A DNA stretch of 64,000 bases from Devosia yakushimensis (GCF_030159855.1 NZ_BSNG01000004.1:248001-312000); one strand, 5' to 3'; shown: positions 7,653 to 16,256, counted from the stretch's first letter. The notes: generated by a model not told the origin, from the letters alone. Numbers and translations are program-made.

Positions 7653-10102
7653 GCGTCACCCAGCAGGCGACCGCGCCAGGCGAGCAGCCGCATGGCATTG
7701 AGCGTCACCAGCACGGTGGCGCCGGTATCGGCCAGAATGGCCGGCCACAGTCCGGTCACTCCGATCAAGGTTGTGACCAGGAACACCCCCTTGAGCCCGA
7801 GGGCCAAAGCGATGTTCTGGAAGATATTGCCCATGGTCGCCTTCGACAGGGCGATCATGTTGGCGATGTCGGTGACGCGGCCGTGCAGCACAGCGGCATC
7901 CGCTGTTTCGAGAGCCACGTCCGTCCCCCCGCCCATGGCTATGCCGATATCCGCCGCTGCAAGGGCCGGAGCGTCGTTAATACCGTCGCCGACTTTGGCC
8001 ACGGCTCTGCCCTGCCCCTGCAATTCGCGCACGATGCGCTGCTTGTCCTCGGGCAAAAGTCCGGCCCGGATGTCGTCCACGCCCAGCTTGGCGCCGATAG
8101 CCCTGGCGGTGCGCTCGTTGTCGCCGGTCAGCATGACCGTACCGATCCCGCTCTCGCGGAGCATTTGCAGCCCGGCAATGGCATCGTCGCGTGGTTCATC
8201 CCGGATTGCCAGCAGACCTGCTATTTCCTTGCCGACCAGCAAGACCGAGACGGTCTTGCCCTCGTCGTTGAAGGCGGCGATGCGCTGGCGCAGGGCATCG
8301 TCAAATGGCGCTTTTTCCTCGGCGGCCCTGGGCGAAGCCAGATACACCTCCTCGCCACCCACCTTGCCCGCGACACCTTTGCCGGGAACCGCCTTTGACG
8401 CTCCGGCAGGGGGAACCGGGGCCTTGGCTTCCCTGGCTTTCGCCATGATGGCAACGGCCAGCGGATGGCTCGATCCGGTCTCGAGCGCGGCCGCCAGCGA
8501 TAGGACCTTGCCTTCCGGCCGCGCGAGGCCGACGACATCGGTCACCTGCGGGCGGCCTTCGGTCAGGGTGCCGGTCTTGTCGAGCGCGACCATATCGATC
8601 TTGCGCAGGCTTTCGAGAACGGCGCCGCCTTTGAGCAGGAGGCCGCGTCGGGCGCCGGCGGACAGACCAGCCGCAATGGCGGCAGGCGTGGAGATGACGA
8701 GGGCGCACGGGCAGCCAATCAGCAGAATGGCGAGGCCCTTATAGATCCATTCGCTCCAGGACTGGCCGAACAGCAGCGGCGGCACGATGGCGGCAAGGGC
8801 GCCGATGACCAGGACGAGCGGCGTATAATAGGTCGAGAACCTGTCGATGAAGCGCTGCGTGGGCGCCTTGCTCTCCTGCGCCTCCTCGACCAGCTTGATC
8901 ACCCGGGCGATGGTATTGTCGGCCGCTGCTGCGCTGACTTTCACCCGGAGCACAGCGTCACTGTTGATGGTGCCCGCGAATACATCATCGCCAACGGACT
9001 TGGTCTTGGGGACGCTTTCACCGGTTACCGGCGCCTCGTTGATCGCTGACGAGCCGTCGATGATGATCCCGTCCGCCGCAATGCGATCGCCCGGACGAAC
9101 CAGGATAATGGAGCCGACCTTCAGTTGCCCGGCAGGCACTTCGCGTGTGGCGCCGTTTTCTTCGACCAGGCCCTTTTTGGGCACCAGGTCGGCCAGGTCG
9201 CGTATGCTGGCCCGTGCCCGCGCCGTCGCAACGCCTTCGAGCAGCTCGCCGACCAGGAACAGCACCACCACAACGGCAGCTTCTTCGGCAGCGCCGATGA
9301 AGATCGCGCCGACCGCGGCGACGCTCATCAGGGTCTCGATCGAGAATGGAGTGCCGGTGACGGCCGCGGCGAAGGCACGACGTGCAATCGGCACGAGGCC
9401 AATAAGCATGGCGGCGAGAAAGAACCAGTAGCCCATGTCCGGCAGCGCCTGGCCCAGGCCATAGGCAAGACCAAGCGCGACGGCGCAGACAATGGTCAAT
9501 CTTGCCTTGGGCGTCTGGTACCACGCACCCTCGATGAGGTCGCCATGGCTCGCATTGTCACTACCCGTTTCCGGCGGCGTGGCATCATAAGGCGCGATCT
9601 GATAGCCGAGCGTGCGAACCTGCTTCTCGACCGCTCCCGGCGCGATGTCACCTTCCGGCACCAAGGTCATTGTGCCATTGGCCAGAGACACGTTTACCGC
9701 GCCAACACCGGGCAGGCGGCTCACCGCATTTTCGATCTTGGTCACGCAGGCGGCGCAATCCATCCCACCGATCCGGTATTTGGCGCCAGGGCCCTGGGCA
9801 GGGGCTGCCGTCGCCGGCACAAGCGTAGTCACGTCCGTTGCGGCCTCGTCAGCGGTCTGGGCAGGTTCGGTGCCGTCGGCGGTCAGCGGCTCAATCGTGT
9901 AGCCTTTGCCGAGAACTGCGGCTTTCAGGGCATCGTTGTCGAAGCCTTCGCCTGGCATCACCGTCATCAGGCCATTGCCGAGGGACACGCCGACGAACTT
10001 CACGCCCGGCAGGGTGTTGACCGCGTTCTCGATTTTGGTGACGCACCCATCACAATCCATGCCCCCGATGCGGAATGACAGTTTGTTGCTTGCGACGGCC
10101 AT
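7649..10102 (-). CDS. Heavy-metal-translocating P1B-type ATPase (Zn/Cd/Pb exporter type)
   Basis: An 817-residue ATPase. Two N-terminal heavy-metal-associated domains carry GMDCDGC (Cys17, Cys20) and GMDCAAC (Cys116, Cys119). The membrane CPC motif in CPCALVISTPAAIAAG lies near residue 465; this ZntA/CadA-type sequence argues for Zn(II)/Cd(II)/Pb(II) rather than copper. TGESVPK, phosphorylation motif DKTGTLTEG (about 506), the SSHPLA segment and GDGINDAPALA (about 704) are all intact, so it should be active. It exports metal to the periplasm using ATP. A MerR regulator is divergent, and dsbB and a dsbA-like gene overlap its 3' end. Confidence 0.93.
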   Translation of the reverse strand: MAVASNKLSFRIGGMDCDGCVTKIENAVNTLPGVKFVGVSLGNGLMTVMPGEGFDNDALKAAVLGKGYTIEPLTADGTEPAQTADEAATDVTTLVPATAAPAQGPGAKYRIGGMDCAACVTKIENAVSRLPGVGAVNVSLANGTMTLVPEGDIAPGAVEKQVRTLGYQIAPYDATPPETGSDNASHGDLIEGAWYQTPKARLTIVCAVALGLAYGLGQALPDMGYWFFLAAMLIGLVPIARRAFAAAVTGTPFSIETLMSVAAVGAIFIGAAEEAAVVVVLFLVGELLEGVATARARASIRDLADLVPKKGLVEENGATREVPAGQLKVGSIILVRPGDRIAADGIIIDGSSAINEAPVTGESVPKTKSVGDDVFAGTINSDAVLRVKVSAAAADNTIARVIKLVEEAQESKAPTQRFIDRFSTYYTPLVLVIGALAAIVPPLLFGQSWSEWIYKGLAILLIGCPCALVISTPAAIAAGLSAGARRGLLLKGGAVLESLRKIDMVALDKTGTLTEGRPQVTDVVGLARPEGKVLSLAAALETGSSHPLAVAIMAKAREAKAPVPPAGASKAVPGKGVAGKVGGEEVYLASPRAAEEKAPFDDALRQRIAAFNDEGKTVSVLLVGKEIAGLLAIRDEPRDDAIAGLQMLRESGIGTVMLTGDNERTARAIGAKLGVDDIRAGLLPEDKQRIVRELQGQGRAVAKVGDGINDAPALAAADIGIAMGGGTDVALETADAAVLHGRVTDIANMIALSKATMGNIFQNIALALGLKGVFLVTTLIGVTGLWPAILADTGATVLVTLNAMRLLAWRGRLLGDA

Positions 10103-10131
10103 GGCGAGTCCTTTTCGATCGGCTGCGTCGG

Positions 10132-10162
10132 ATGCTAGAACCTCAAGTCACTAGAGCTACAA
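10132..10162 (-). promoter_or_regulatory. MerR-type promoter/operator of the P-type ATPase operon
   Basis: Reading on the minus strand, TTGTAG (10162-10157) and TAGCAT (10137-10132) are separated by exactly 19 bp, the over-long spacer typical of MerR-activated promoters. An imperfect dyad (AACCTCAAGT, centre C at 10149, ACTAGAGCTA) fills the spacer. It sits between the divergent ATPase and merR-family starts. The activity is inferred. Confidence 0.72.
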
Positions 10163-10172
10163 GAGGTGTTTC

Positions 10173-10595
10173 ATGGATATCGGCATAGGCGAATTGTCGC
10201 GGCGTACCGGCGTCAAGATACCCACCATCCGGTTCTACGAGCAGATCGGATTGCTGCCGGCACCGCCGCGCACCGGGGGTAACCAGCGGCGCTATGGCAA
10301 GGCCGAGGCGGATCGTCTGGCCTTCATCCGGCACTCCCGCGAGCTCGGTTTTGAGGTCGACGACATCCGCGGATTGCTGACCATGTCGGCCAGCCCGCAA
10401 TCCTCCTGTCACGAAGTCGACAGCATCGCGATCAATCACCTGAAGGAAGTCGATCGGCGCATCGCCAGCCTCACGGCGCTGCGGGCCGAGCTCTCCAGGA
10501 TGATCGATGAGTGCAATCGGGGTCGGATTTGCGACTGCCGGGTTATCGAGGTCCTGGCCGATCATAGCCAGTGCACAGATCACCAGCATGCCTAG
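10173..10595 (+). CDS. MerR-family metal-responsive regulator (CadR/PbrR/ZntR type)
   Basis: A 140-residue MerR protein. The N-terminal winged helix (IGELSRRTGVKIPTIRFYEQ, then GNQRRY) is followed by a dimerisation helix and a cysteine-rich metal site: Cys79, Cys114, Cys120, Cys122 and Cys134, with a histidine-containing tail. Cys79/Cys114/Cys120 align with the three metal-binding cysteines of CadR/PbrR proteins (about 77, 112 and 119), so Cd(II) or Pb(II) is a likely inducer, with Zn(II) possible. It faces the P-type ATPase across 70 bp that contain the 19-bp-spaced promoter, which it probably twists into activity when metal binds. Confidence 0.9.
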   Translation: MDIGIGELSRRTGVKIPTIRFYEQIGLLPAPPRTGGNQRRYGKAEADRLAFIRHSRELGFEVDDIRGLLTMSASPQSSCHEVDSIAINHLKEVDRRIASLTALRAELSRMIDECNRGRICDCRVIEVLADHSQCTDHQHA

Positions 10596-10682
10596 GCTTG
10601 CGGCATAGCGGCCCCGGTGGACGGCACAAGCTATCGGACCGTTGGAACCGCGGACACCAACCAAGCCATTTCGTCATGCCAG

Positions 10683-10712
10683 AAAAACAAAAAGGGCCCC
10701 GAAGGACCCTTT
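10683..10712 (-). terminator. Intrinsic terminator of tRNA-Gly
   Basis: On the minus strand a 9-bp stem (AAAGGGTCC / GGGCCCTTT, one G-U pair) with a TTCG loop is followed by TTGTTTTT. It lies 31 bp past the tRNA 3' end and matches a rho-independent terminator. Confidence 0.85.
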
Positions 10713-10742
10713 GTCACCAAAGCCATGCCGGACTTTGGTATT

Positions 10743-10817
10743 TGGAGCGGGCGATGGGATTCGAACCCACGACCCTAACCTTGGCAAGGTTATGCTCTAC
10801 CCCTGAGCTACACCCGC
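10743..10817 (-). tRNA. tRNA-Gly (anticodon GCC)
   Basis: A complete cloverleaf can be drawn on the minus strand. The acceptor stem is GCGGGTG / CGCCCGC with discriminator T and an encoded CCA end. The D arm contains TAGCTCAGGGGTAGAGCA, the anticodon loop is CTTGCCAAG with GCC, and the T arm holds the invariant GGTTCGAATCCC. Total length is 75 nt including CCA. It is a single gene followed by its own terminator. Confidence 0.97.
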
Positions 10818-11025
10818 ACTCCATATCGTCGTCACCGCCTTGGCAGTGCCCCGATGCGCGCCTATATGCCCAATCACCTGCCTGATTGCAACCCACATTT
10901 TGACCGCTTCGTCATCTTCCGGTCGCCTTGTGGATAGAAGGGCTTGTCACACCATGGTTTGCGGGCGCAAGAAGGGCCTCGAACCGACCCCAAGATCGCA
11001 AAACGCCAAGGGCCCCGTCACGCCG

Positions 11026-11976
11026 ATGTCCACTCCGTTTAACGTTGCTACGCCCACTTCCCCCGCTGCCGCTCCTGCTGGCGCGCTGATCAAGGATTCG
11101 ACCGATCAGGCCTTCAAGGCCGATGTGATCGACGCTTCGCTCGACACCCCGGTCCTCGTCGACTTCTGGGCGCCCTGGTGCGGCCCCTGCCGCCAGCTCA
11201 CCCCGGCCCTGGAAAAAGTGGTCAATGAAAAGGCCGGCAAGATTCGGCTCATCAAGATCAATATCGACGAAAACCCCCAGATCGCCGGCCAGCTCGGTAT
11301 TCAGTCGATTCCTGCGGTCTTTGCCTTTTCCGGTGGTCGCCCGGTCGATGGCTTCATGGGCGCCATGCCCGAGGGCGAAGTGCGCCGCTTTGCCGATAAG
11401 GTGATTGCCGCCGCCCCCGAACCGGCACCGGCCGAAGGCTCGATGGAAGCCCAGATCGCCGAGGCCCTTGCCGCCGCCGAGGAAGCCCTGACCGCGGGCG
11501 ATCTCGGCCGCGCCGCGCAGATTTTCGGCATGGTGCTCCAGCATGTGCCCGATCAGGTCCAGGCGCTGCTCGGCCTCACCAAGGTTTATCTCGCCGCCGG
11601 CGAAACCGAGCAGGCCCAGGCGACCCTCGATATGGTGCCCGAGGCAGAACGCAAGGGCGACGCCTATGCCGCGCTCGCCAATTCGATTCGCCTTTTGGGC
11701 GAGGCGGCGGACCTCTCGGAAACTTCGGCGCTGGAAGCCGCTCTCGCTGCCAATCCCGACGATCACCAGGCCCGGTTCGATCTGGCCGTCGTGCTCAATG
11801 CCGAAGGCAGGCGCGTCGAGGCGGCCGAGGCGCTGGTCGCCATCTTCAAGCGCGACCGCACCTGGAACGAGGATGGCGCGCGCAAGAAGCTGCTCGAATT
11901 CTTCGATGCCTGGGGCCCCAAGGACCCGGCCACGCTTAAGGGTCGCCGGCTGCTGTCGGCAGCTTTGTTTTCCTGA
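11026..11976 (+). CDS. Thioredoxin/TPR co-chaperone, CnoX (YbbN) family
   Basis: A 316-residue protein with a thioredoxin domain at about residues 20-135 and a TPR-type helical C-terminal half (from about 145, YbbN/TPR_20 type). The active site WCGPC is intact (Cys52, Cys55), unlike E. coli CnoX where it is degenerate, so this one may also be a reductase. CnoX proteins hold unfolding clients under oxidative chlorine stress and hand them to GroEL or DnaK. The start at 11026 is preferred to a far upstream one that would run into the tRNA-Gly region. A Lon-substrate-binding-domain gene and a Trm112-like gene follow closely, a common alphaproteobacterial operon. Confidence 0.9.
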   Translation: MSTPFNVATPTSPAAAPAGALIKDSTDQAFKADVIDASLDTPVLVDFWAPWCGPCRQLTPALEKVVNEKAGKIRLIKINIDENPQIAGQLGIQSIPAVFAFSGGRPVDGFMGAMPEGEVRRFADKVIAAAPEPAPAEGSMEAQIAEALAAAEEALTAGDLGRAAQIFGMVLQHVPDQVQALLGLTKVYLAAGETEQAQATLDMVPEAERKGDAYAALANSIRLLGEAADLSETSALEAALAANPDDHQARFDLAVVLNAEGRRVEAAEALVAIFKRDRTWNEDGARKKLLEFFDAWGPKDPATLKGRRLLSAALFS

Positions 11977-11988
11977 GCCGGAGACCTC

Positions 11989-12654
11989 ATGCCCAAACGC
12001 CCGACCTCTCCCGCCGAGCTGCCCAAATCCGTCCCGGTCTTTCCCTTGACCGGGGCGCTGCTGCTGCCCTTTTCGCATCGCCCGCTCAATATCTTTGAGC
12101 CGCGCTATATCGAAATGGTCGATGCGGCACTGCGCGGCGACCGGCTGATCGGGCTGATCCAGCCCGAGGATACTTCGGAAGAAAGCCCCAAGGGCCGCAG
12201 CCCGCTGCAGGCCATTGGCTGCCTGGGGCGCATTACTCATTTCGAAGAAAGCGGGGAAGGGCGCTATTTCATTATCCTGGAAGGGGTCACCCGCTTCCGC
12301 CTCGCCCATGAGCTGACGGTGATGACGCCCTACCGGCAGGCGGTGATCGCAGCCGAGGATTTTTCAACCGATTTCACCCGCGATTTCGGCGAGGATGCGG
12401 TGGATCGCGACCGCTTCATCAAGATGATGCGCGACTATGCCGAATTTGCCAATATCGACCTCAATTTCGAAGAGATCGAGCGCACCGGCACGGCCGATCT
12501 GGTCAATTTCTGCTGCATGGTCTCCCCCTATGGCGCCGCCGAAAAGCAGGTGCTGCTCGAGGCCCAGACGCTGGAACAGCGCGCCGAAACCCTGATCGCC
12601 ATGACCGAATATGAAATGGCCCGCGGCGGCAGCGACCGCCCGCCGCTCAACTGA
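11989..12654 (+). CDS. Lon substrate-binding (LON_substr_bdg) domain protein
   Basis: A 221-residue protein matching the N-terminal domain of Lon protease (VPVFPLTGALLLPFSHRPLN, then IFEPRYIEMV and GCLGRITHFEE), with no AAA+ or protease domain. Such stand-alone proteins occur downstream of trx-like genes in many alphaproteobacteria; their function is unproven and a role in substrate recognition is only inferred. The gene starts 12 bp after the CnoX-like stop and its stop overlaps the next start by one base (TGATG). Confidence 0.87.
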   Translation: MPKRPTSPAELPKSVPVFPLTGALLLPFSHRPLNIFEPRYIEMVDAALRGDRLIGLIQPEDTSEESPKGRSPLQAIGCLGRITHFEESGEGRYFIILEGVTRFRLAHELTVMTPYRQAVIAAEDFSTDFTRDFGEDAVDRDRFIKMMRDYAEFANIDLNFEEIERTGTADLVNFCCMVSPYGAAEKQVLLEAQTLEQRAETLIAMTEYEMARGGSDRPPLN

Positions 12655-12884
12655 TGCCCTCGGCCGTCGATCCCCGCCATATCATCGATGTGCGTTCGCT
12701 CGAAATGCTGGTCTGCCCGCTGACCAAGACGCGGCTGACCCTGTCTGCCGACCATACCGAACTGATTTCCGTCGCCGCGCGCCTGGCCTTCCCCATCACC
12801 AAGGGCGTGCCGCTATTGAGCCTGGACGAAGCGCGCGGCGTCGATCCCGAAGAGATCAAGGCGCTGACGCAGGGGCATTCGTAG
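12654..12884 (+). CDS. Trm112-like / UPF0434 (YcaR) family protein
   Basis: A 76-residue protein with the motif LEMLVCPLTKTRLTL followed by FPITKGVPLL, typical of the YcaR/Trm112 family. Homologues are small partners of methyltransferases or zinc-binding proteins; here only one cysteine of the usual set remains (Cys in LVCP), so metal binding is doubtful. It overlaps the preceding gene by one base, which indicates translational coupling and one operon with the CnoX-like gene. Confidence 0.85.
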   Translation: MPSAVDPRHIIDVRSLEMLVCPLTKTRLTLSADHTELISVAARLAFPITKGVPLLSLDEARGVDPEEIKALTQGHS

Positions 12885-12924
12885 AGCCAAGCTTTCCTGA
12901 TGGGTTGGAGGGCCCCGATGCGGT

Positions 12925-12946
12925 CCCCTCCCCTCAAGGGGGAGGG
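12925..12946. repeat. Family C fold-back repeat, single hairpin
   Basis: CCCTCCCCTCAAGGGGGAGGG is an imperfect palindrome of the same sequence as the arms at 22.2, 52.7 and 62.2 kb. It lies between the convergent Trm112-like gene and the UbiH-family gene. Confidence 0.7.
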
Positions 12947-13017
12947 AGGCGCATCGAGGCTCGCCACCTCCACAATGTGGGTGGTTAGGGTAAGTGGGGA
13001 CGAATGTTGCAAAAAAC

Positions 13018-14241
13018 CTAAATCGGCAACCCGCTCAGCAGCCTCGGCCCATTCCCCGATACCCCCGCTGCCGTACGGATCATTGCTGCCTTGAGCGGGC
13101 CGGCGCGGTCGACCAGCCCCAGTCCGAAATCGCGCAGGGCGCGCACCGGGGCAGCATCGTTGGAAAACAGCCGGTTCATGCCATCGGTCACCATGGCCAT
13201 GGCCGAGGTGTCGAGCCGCCGCCAGCTTTGATAGCGCGCCAGCGTGTCATCGGCGCCGGGGTCGAGCCCCAGCCGGATGGTGTCGATCACCACTTCGGCC
13301 AAAGCCGCCACATCCTTGAGGCCCAGATTGAGCCCCTGGCCGGCAATGGGATGGACCACATGGGCGGCATCGCCCACCAGCGCCAGGCGCGGGGCGACGA
13401 AATCGCGGGCCAGCCGCATCCGCAGCGGAAAGCCCGCCAGATCTTCCTCGACGCTCACCGCGCCCAGGCTCGACCCCATCACCGCCTCGATCTCGAGCGC
13501 CAATTGCGCCTTGTCCATGGCAAGGAAGCGGGGGGCGTCGGCAGCTGCCTCCGTCCAGACCAGCGAGGAGCGATTGCCCGGCAGGGGGAGGCTGGCAAAA
13601 GGCCCCGCCGGGCGGAAATGTTCGTAGGCCACGCCTTCATGGGCCAGTTCATGGCCGATCGTGGTGACCAATCCGATCTGCCGGTAATCGTGTTCGACGA
13701 CGCCGATCCCCGCCATCTGCCGCAGCGCCGACTGCGCCCCATCGGCCGCCACCACCAGGGGCGCCGCCAGCACCCGCCCATCGGCAAGCGTAAGCCGGGC
13801 GGCGTGGGCATTGCTGTCCCATGCCGTGATTTCGGCCGGCGCGATCACCTCGATCTTCGGGCCGGCCGCATCGAGCAGCACCTGTCCCATGACGCGATTG
13901 GGCACCATATGGGCAAAGGCTTCGCCCGGGGCCACATCGCCCTCAAAACTTAGAAACAGCGGCCGGGACAGATCGCCCAGGCCCGAATCGGTAATGCGCA
14001 TGGCAGTGATGGGCTGGGCTTCCGCCACCATTTGCGGCCAGACGCCCAGCGCCTCGAAAACCCGCCGCACCCCCGCCGCAATGGCCGAGGCGCGATTGTC
14101 GCGCGGCACCGATAATGGCCGCCGGTCGACCAGCCCGACGCGAATGCCCCGCGCCGATTGCACCAGGGCCAAAGCCAGCGTCAGCCCCACCGGCCCCCCG
14201 CCGACAACAAGCACATCATGGGTCTCTGCTGGATTGGCCAT
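13018..14241 (-). CDS. UbiH/UbiF/Coq6-family FAD-dependent ubiquinone-ring hydroxylase
   Basis: A 407-residue flavoprotein hydroxylase. VVGGGPVGLTLALAL binds the FAD ADP part, DRRPLSV and DNRASAIAA follow, and GDAAHVVHPIAGQGLNLGLKD is the conserved flavin-binding motif of the UbiH/VisC/Coq6 family that hydroxylates the ubiquinone ring. The Shine-Dalgarno AAAGGAG lies 8 bp before the ATG at 14241 and only 3 bp before the ATG at 14247, so 14241 is favoured. Which ring carbon it attacks (UbiH, UbiF, UbiI or the alphaproteobacterial UbiL) cannot be told from sequence alone. Confidence 0.88.
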   Translation of the reverse strand: MANPAETHDVLVVGGGPVGLTLALALVQSARGIRVGLVDRRPLSVPRDNRASAIAAGVRRVFEALGVWPQMVAEAQPITAMRITDSGLGDLSRPLFLSFEGDVAPGEAFAHMVPNRVMGQVLLDAAGPKIEVIAPAEITAWDSNAHAARLTLADGRVLAAPLVVAADGAQSALRQMAGIGVVEHDYRQIGLVTTIGHELAHEGVAYEHFRPAGPFASLPLPGNRSSLVWTEAAADAPRFLAMDKAQLALEIEAVMGSSLGAVSVEEDLAGFPLRMRLARDFVAPRLALVGDAAHVVHPIAGQGLNLGLKDVAALAEVVIDTIRLGLDPGADDTLARYQSWRRLDTSAMAMVTDGMNRLFSNDAAPVRALRDFGLGLVDRAGPLKAAMIRTAAGVSGNGPRLLSGLPI

Positions 14242-14438
14242 GTCCATTTCTCCTTTCCCCTATTGAGCGCCTGCACGCTCCCGGTGCAAGAGGCCGAACG
14301 TCGCGGGCGCCGCATGCCGTGCCGCAATTTTGCCCAAATCGCTCCACTTTCGCCCATTTTTTAGGCAGTTCTTCGCGCCCGGACGAGCGTGAATCCTTTA
14401 TGAATTGCTAATGCATTGTATTTGCTGATAAATTAAGC

Positions 14439-14466
14439 CTGGCACCGACTTGGCACGGCGCTTGAG
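14439..14466 (+). promoter_or_regulatory. Candidate sigma-54 promoter of glnK-amtB
   Basis: TGGCACCGACTTGGCA at 14440-14455 has GG (14441-14442) and GC (14453-14454) separated by exactly 10 bp, the invariant sigma-54 spacing. A second overlapping match (TTGGCACGGCGCTTGA) reads GG-N10-GA and is weaker. It lies about 60 bp before glnK, as expected for an NtrC-controlled nitrogen-limitation promoter. Confidence 0.72.
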
Positions 14467-14511
14467 TCTAGTTTGCCATTCAGACCAGCGCCAAGTCGCA
14501 AAGGGGCTCAC

Positions 14512-14850
14512 ATGAAACTGGTGATTGCAATTATCAAGCCGTCACGCCTCGAAGAGGTTCGCCAGGCTCTCAACTCGCTCGATGTCCACGGCATGACCGT
14601 GACCGAGGTGAAGGGTTATGGCCGCCAGAAGGGGCATTCGGAAATCTATCGCGGCACCGAATATGCCGTGCACTTCCTGCCCAAGCTCAAGGTTGAAATC
14701 GCCGTGGATGACGCCCTTGCCGATGCCGTGAGCACCGCCATTCGCGACAGCGCTCAGACCGGTCGGATCGGCGACGGCAAGATCTTCGTGCTCGATCTGC
14801 TCGCCGTCACCCGTATCCGCACCGGCGAGACCGGCGCGGCTGCCCTCTAA
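14512..14850 (+). CDS. glnK: Nitrogen regulatory protein PII (GlnK)
   Basis: A 112-residue PII protein. MKLVIAIIKP opens the ferredoxin-like fold, Tyr51 in RGTEYAVHF is the uridylylation site at the tip of the T-loop, and TGRIGDGKIFV is the B-loop that contacts ATP. GlnK senses 2-oxoglutarate, ATP and ADP and blocks AmtB when ammonium is abundant. The ATG at 14512 has AAGGGG about 7 bp upstream. It is followed 22 bp later by amtB, the classical operon, behind a likely sigma-54 promoter. Confidence 0.96.
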   Translation: MKLVIAIIKPSRLEEVRQALNSLDVHGMTVTEVKGYGRQKGHSEIYRGTEYAVHFLPKLKVEIAVDDALADAVSTAIRDSAQTGRIGDGKIFVLDLLAVTRIRTGETGAAAL

Positions 14851-14872
14851 GCGTCATCGGGAGAACAACAAG

Positions 14873-16216
14873 ATGAAGATGTCAAAGGTTCTGGGGAGCG
14901 CCGCACTTGCCTCCCTGCTGCTGGCGCTGCCGGCATTTGCACAGGATGCCGCCGCTCCGGCGGCCGAGGCGGCTGCTGAAGTCGCCACCATCGACACCGG
15001 CGATACCGCCTGGATGATCGTTTCCACCCTCCTGGTCATTCTGATGACCATTCCGGGCGTCGCCCTGTTCTATGGCGGCCTGGTGCGCGCCAAGAATATC
15101 CTCTCGGTCGTCACCCAGGTCTTCGGCGCCTTCTCCATGATCGCCCTGCTCTGGGTGGCCTATGGTTATTCGCTGGCCTTTTCCGGCCCTTCCGAAGGCG
15201 GGCTCTCCGCGTTCATCGGCGATTTCTCCAACTTCTTCCTCGCCAATGTCACCCCCGATTCGGTTTCGGGCACCATTCCTGAAATCATCTTCGTGGTGTT
15301 CCAGCTCACCTTCGCCTGCATCACCGCGACCCTGGTGGTCGGCGGCATTGCCGAGCGCATGAAGTTCGGCGCCGTGATGGGGTTCCTGGCGATCTGGTTC
15401 ACCTTCGCCTATCTGCCCATCGCCCACATGGTGTGGTCGGGTGCGGGCCTGTTCTTCAACATGGGCGCGCTCGACTTTGCCGGCGGCACCGTGGTTCACA
15501 TCAATTCCGGTGTGGCCGCACTCGTTGCCGCCATCGTGCTGGGGCCGCGTCTGGGTTACCTCAAGGAGCCGATTGCGCCCCATAACCTGGTCTTCACCTA
15601 TATCGGCGCCTGCCTGCTCTGGGTTGGCTGGTTCGGCTTCAATGCCGGCTCGGCTCTGGGTGCCAATGGCCTTGCCGCTCAGGCTTTCCTCAACACCATC
15701 ACGGCCCCTGCCGCGGCCGCCATTGCCTGGGCCGTCGGCGAAAAGATCACCCGTGGCCACGCTTCGGCCCTGGGCTTTGTCTCGGGCGCCGTTGCCGGTC
15801 TTGTGGCCATCACCCCGGCCGCTGGCTTTGCCGGCACCTTCGGCTCCATCGTTCTGGGCGCCGTCACCGGTTTTGTCTGCCTGTGGGCCGTCGTGACCCT
15901 CAAGCCGATGCTCAAATATGACGACAGCCTGGACGTCTTCGGCATCCATGGCGTGGGCGGCATTGTCGGCGCCATCGGCACGGCCATTGTCGCGGCCCCC
16001 TCGCTGGGCGGCTTCGGCGCCGAGGGCTACAATATGGGCGGCCAGCTCGTCACCCAGTTCCTGGCTGTGGCCGTGGCCATCGTCTGGTCCGGTGTCGTGG
16101 CTCTCGTTGCCATGCTCATCGTCAAGGCGGTCTTCGGCGGCGCCCGTGTCTCCGAATCGAGCGAAAGCGATGGCCTGGATCTCTCGAGCCACGGCGAACG
16201 CGCCTACAATTCGTAA
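14873..16216 (+). CDS. amtB: Ammonium transporter AmtB
   Basis: A 447-residue channel with a cleavable signal (residues about 1-23, ending PAFAQDA) and eleven hydrophobic segments. Family motifs include DTAWMIVSTLLVILMTIPG, ALFYGGLVRAKN, and the twin pore histidines in GGTVVHINSG and FGIHGVGGIVGAIG. The cytoplasmic C-terminal tail, which contacts GlnK, ends with DGLDLSSHGERAY. It conducts NH4+/NH3 across the inner membrane during nitrogen limitation. GGGAG stands about 11 bp before the start. Confidence 0.97.
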   Translation: MKMSKVLGSAALASLLLALPAFAQDAAAPAAEAAAEVATIDTGDTAWMIVSTLLVILMTIPGVALFYGGLVRAKNILSVVTQVFGAFSMIALLWVAYGYSLAFSGPSEGGLSAFIGDFSNFFLANVTPDSVSGTIPEIIFVVFQLTFACITATLVVGGIAERMKFGAVMGFLAIWFTFAYLPIAHMVWSGAGLFFNMGALDFAGGTVVHINSGVAALVAAIVLGPRLGYLKEPIAPHNLVFTYIGACLLWVGWFGFNAGSALGANGLAAQAFLNTITAPAAAAIAWAVGEKITRGHASALGFVSGAVAGLVAITPAAGFAGTFGSIVLGAVTGFVCLWAVVTLKPMLKYDDSLDVFGIHGVGGIVGAIGTAIVAAPSLGGFGAEGYNMGGQLVTQFLAVAVAIVWSGVVALVAMLIVKAVFGGARVSESSESDGLDLSSHGERAYNS

Positions 16217-16224
16217 ATCTCTTA

Positions 16225-16256
16225 CCCGGCGGCGCCCTCCGCCGCCGGGCCTCTTC
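16225..16256 (+). terminator. Hairpin directly after amtB
   Basis: A perfect 9-bp stem (CCCGGCGGC / GCCGCCGGG) with a 7-nt loop starts 9 bp after the amtB stop and is followed by CCTCTTC. The T-tract is weak, so it may stabilise the mRNA end more than stop transcription; a stronger terminator lies at 16393. Confidence 0.6.

Noticed and set aside
7371..8744. A 457-codon plus-strand frame over dsbB and the ATPase
   Set aside because: Antisense to the metal exporter operon; low-complexity Ser/Arg/Pro composition and no motif.
10924..10936. A DnaA-box-like TGTGGATAG
   Set aside because: One isolated near match, far from dnaA and with no cluster around it.
10840..11025. N-terminal extension of the CnoX-like thioredoxin
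   Set aside because: It would add 62 residues of unrelated composition close to the tRNA; the domain starts normally after the ATG at 11026.
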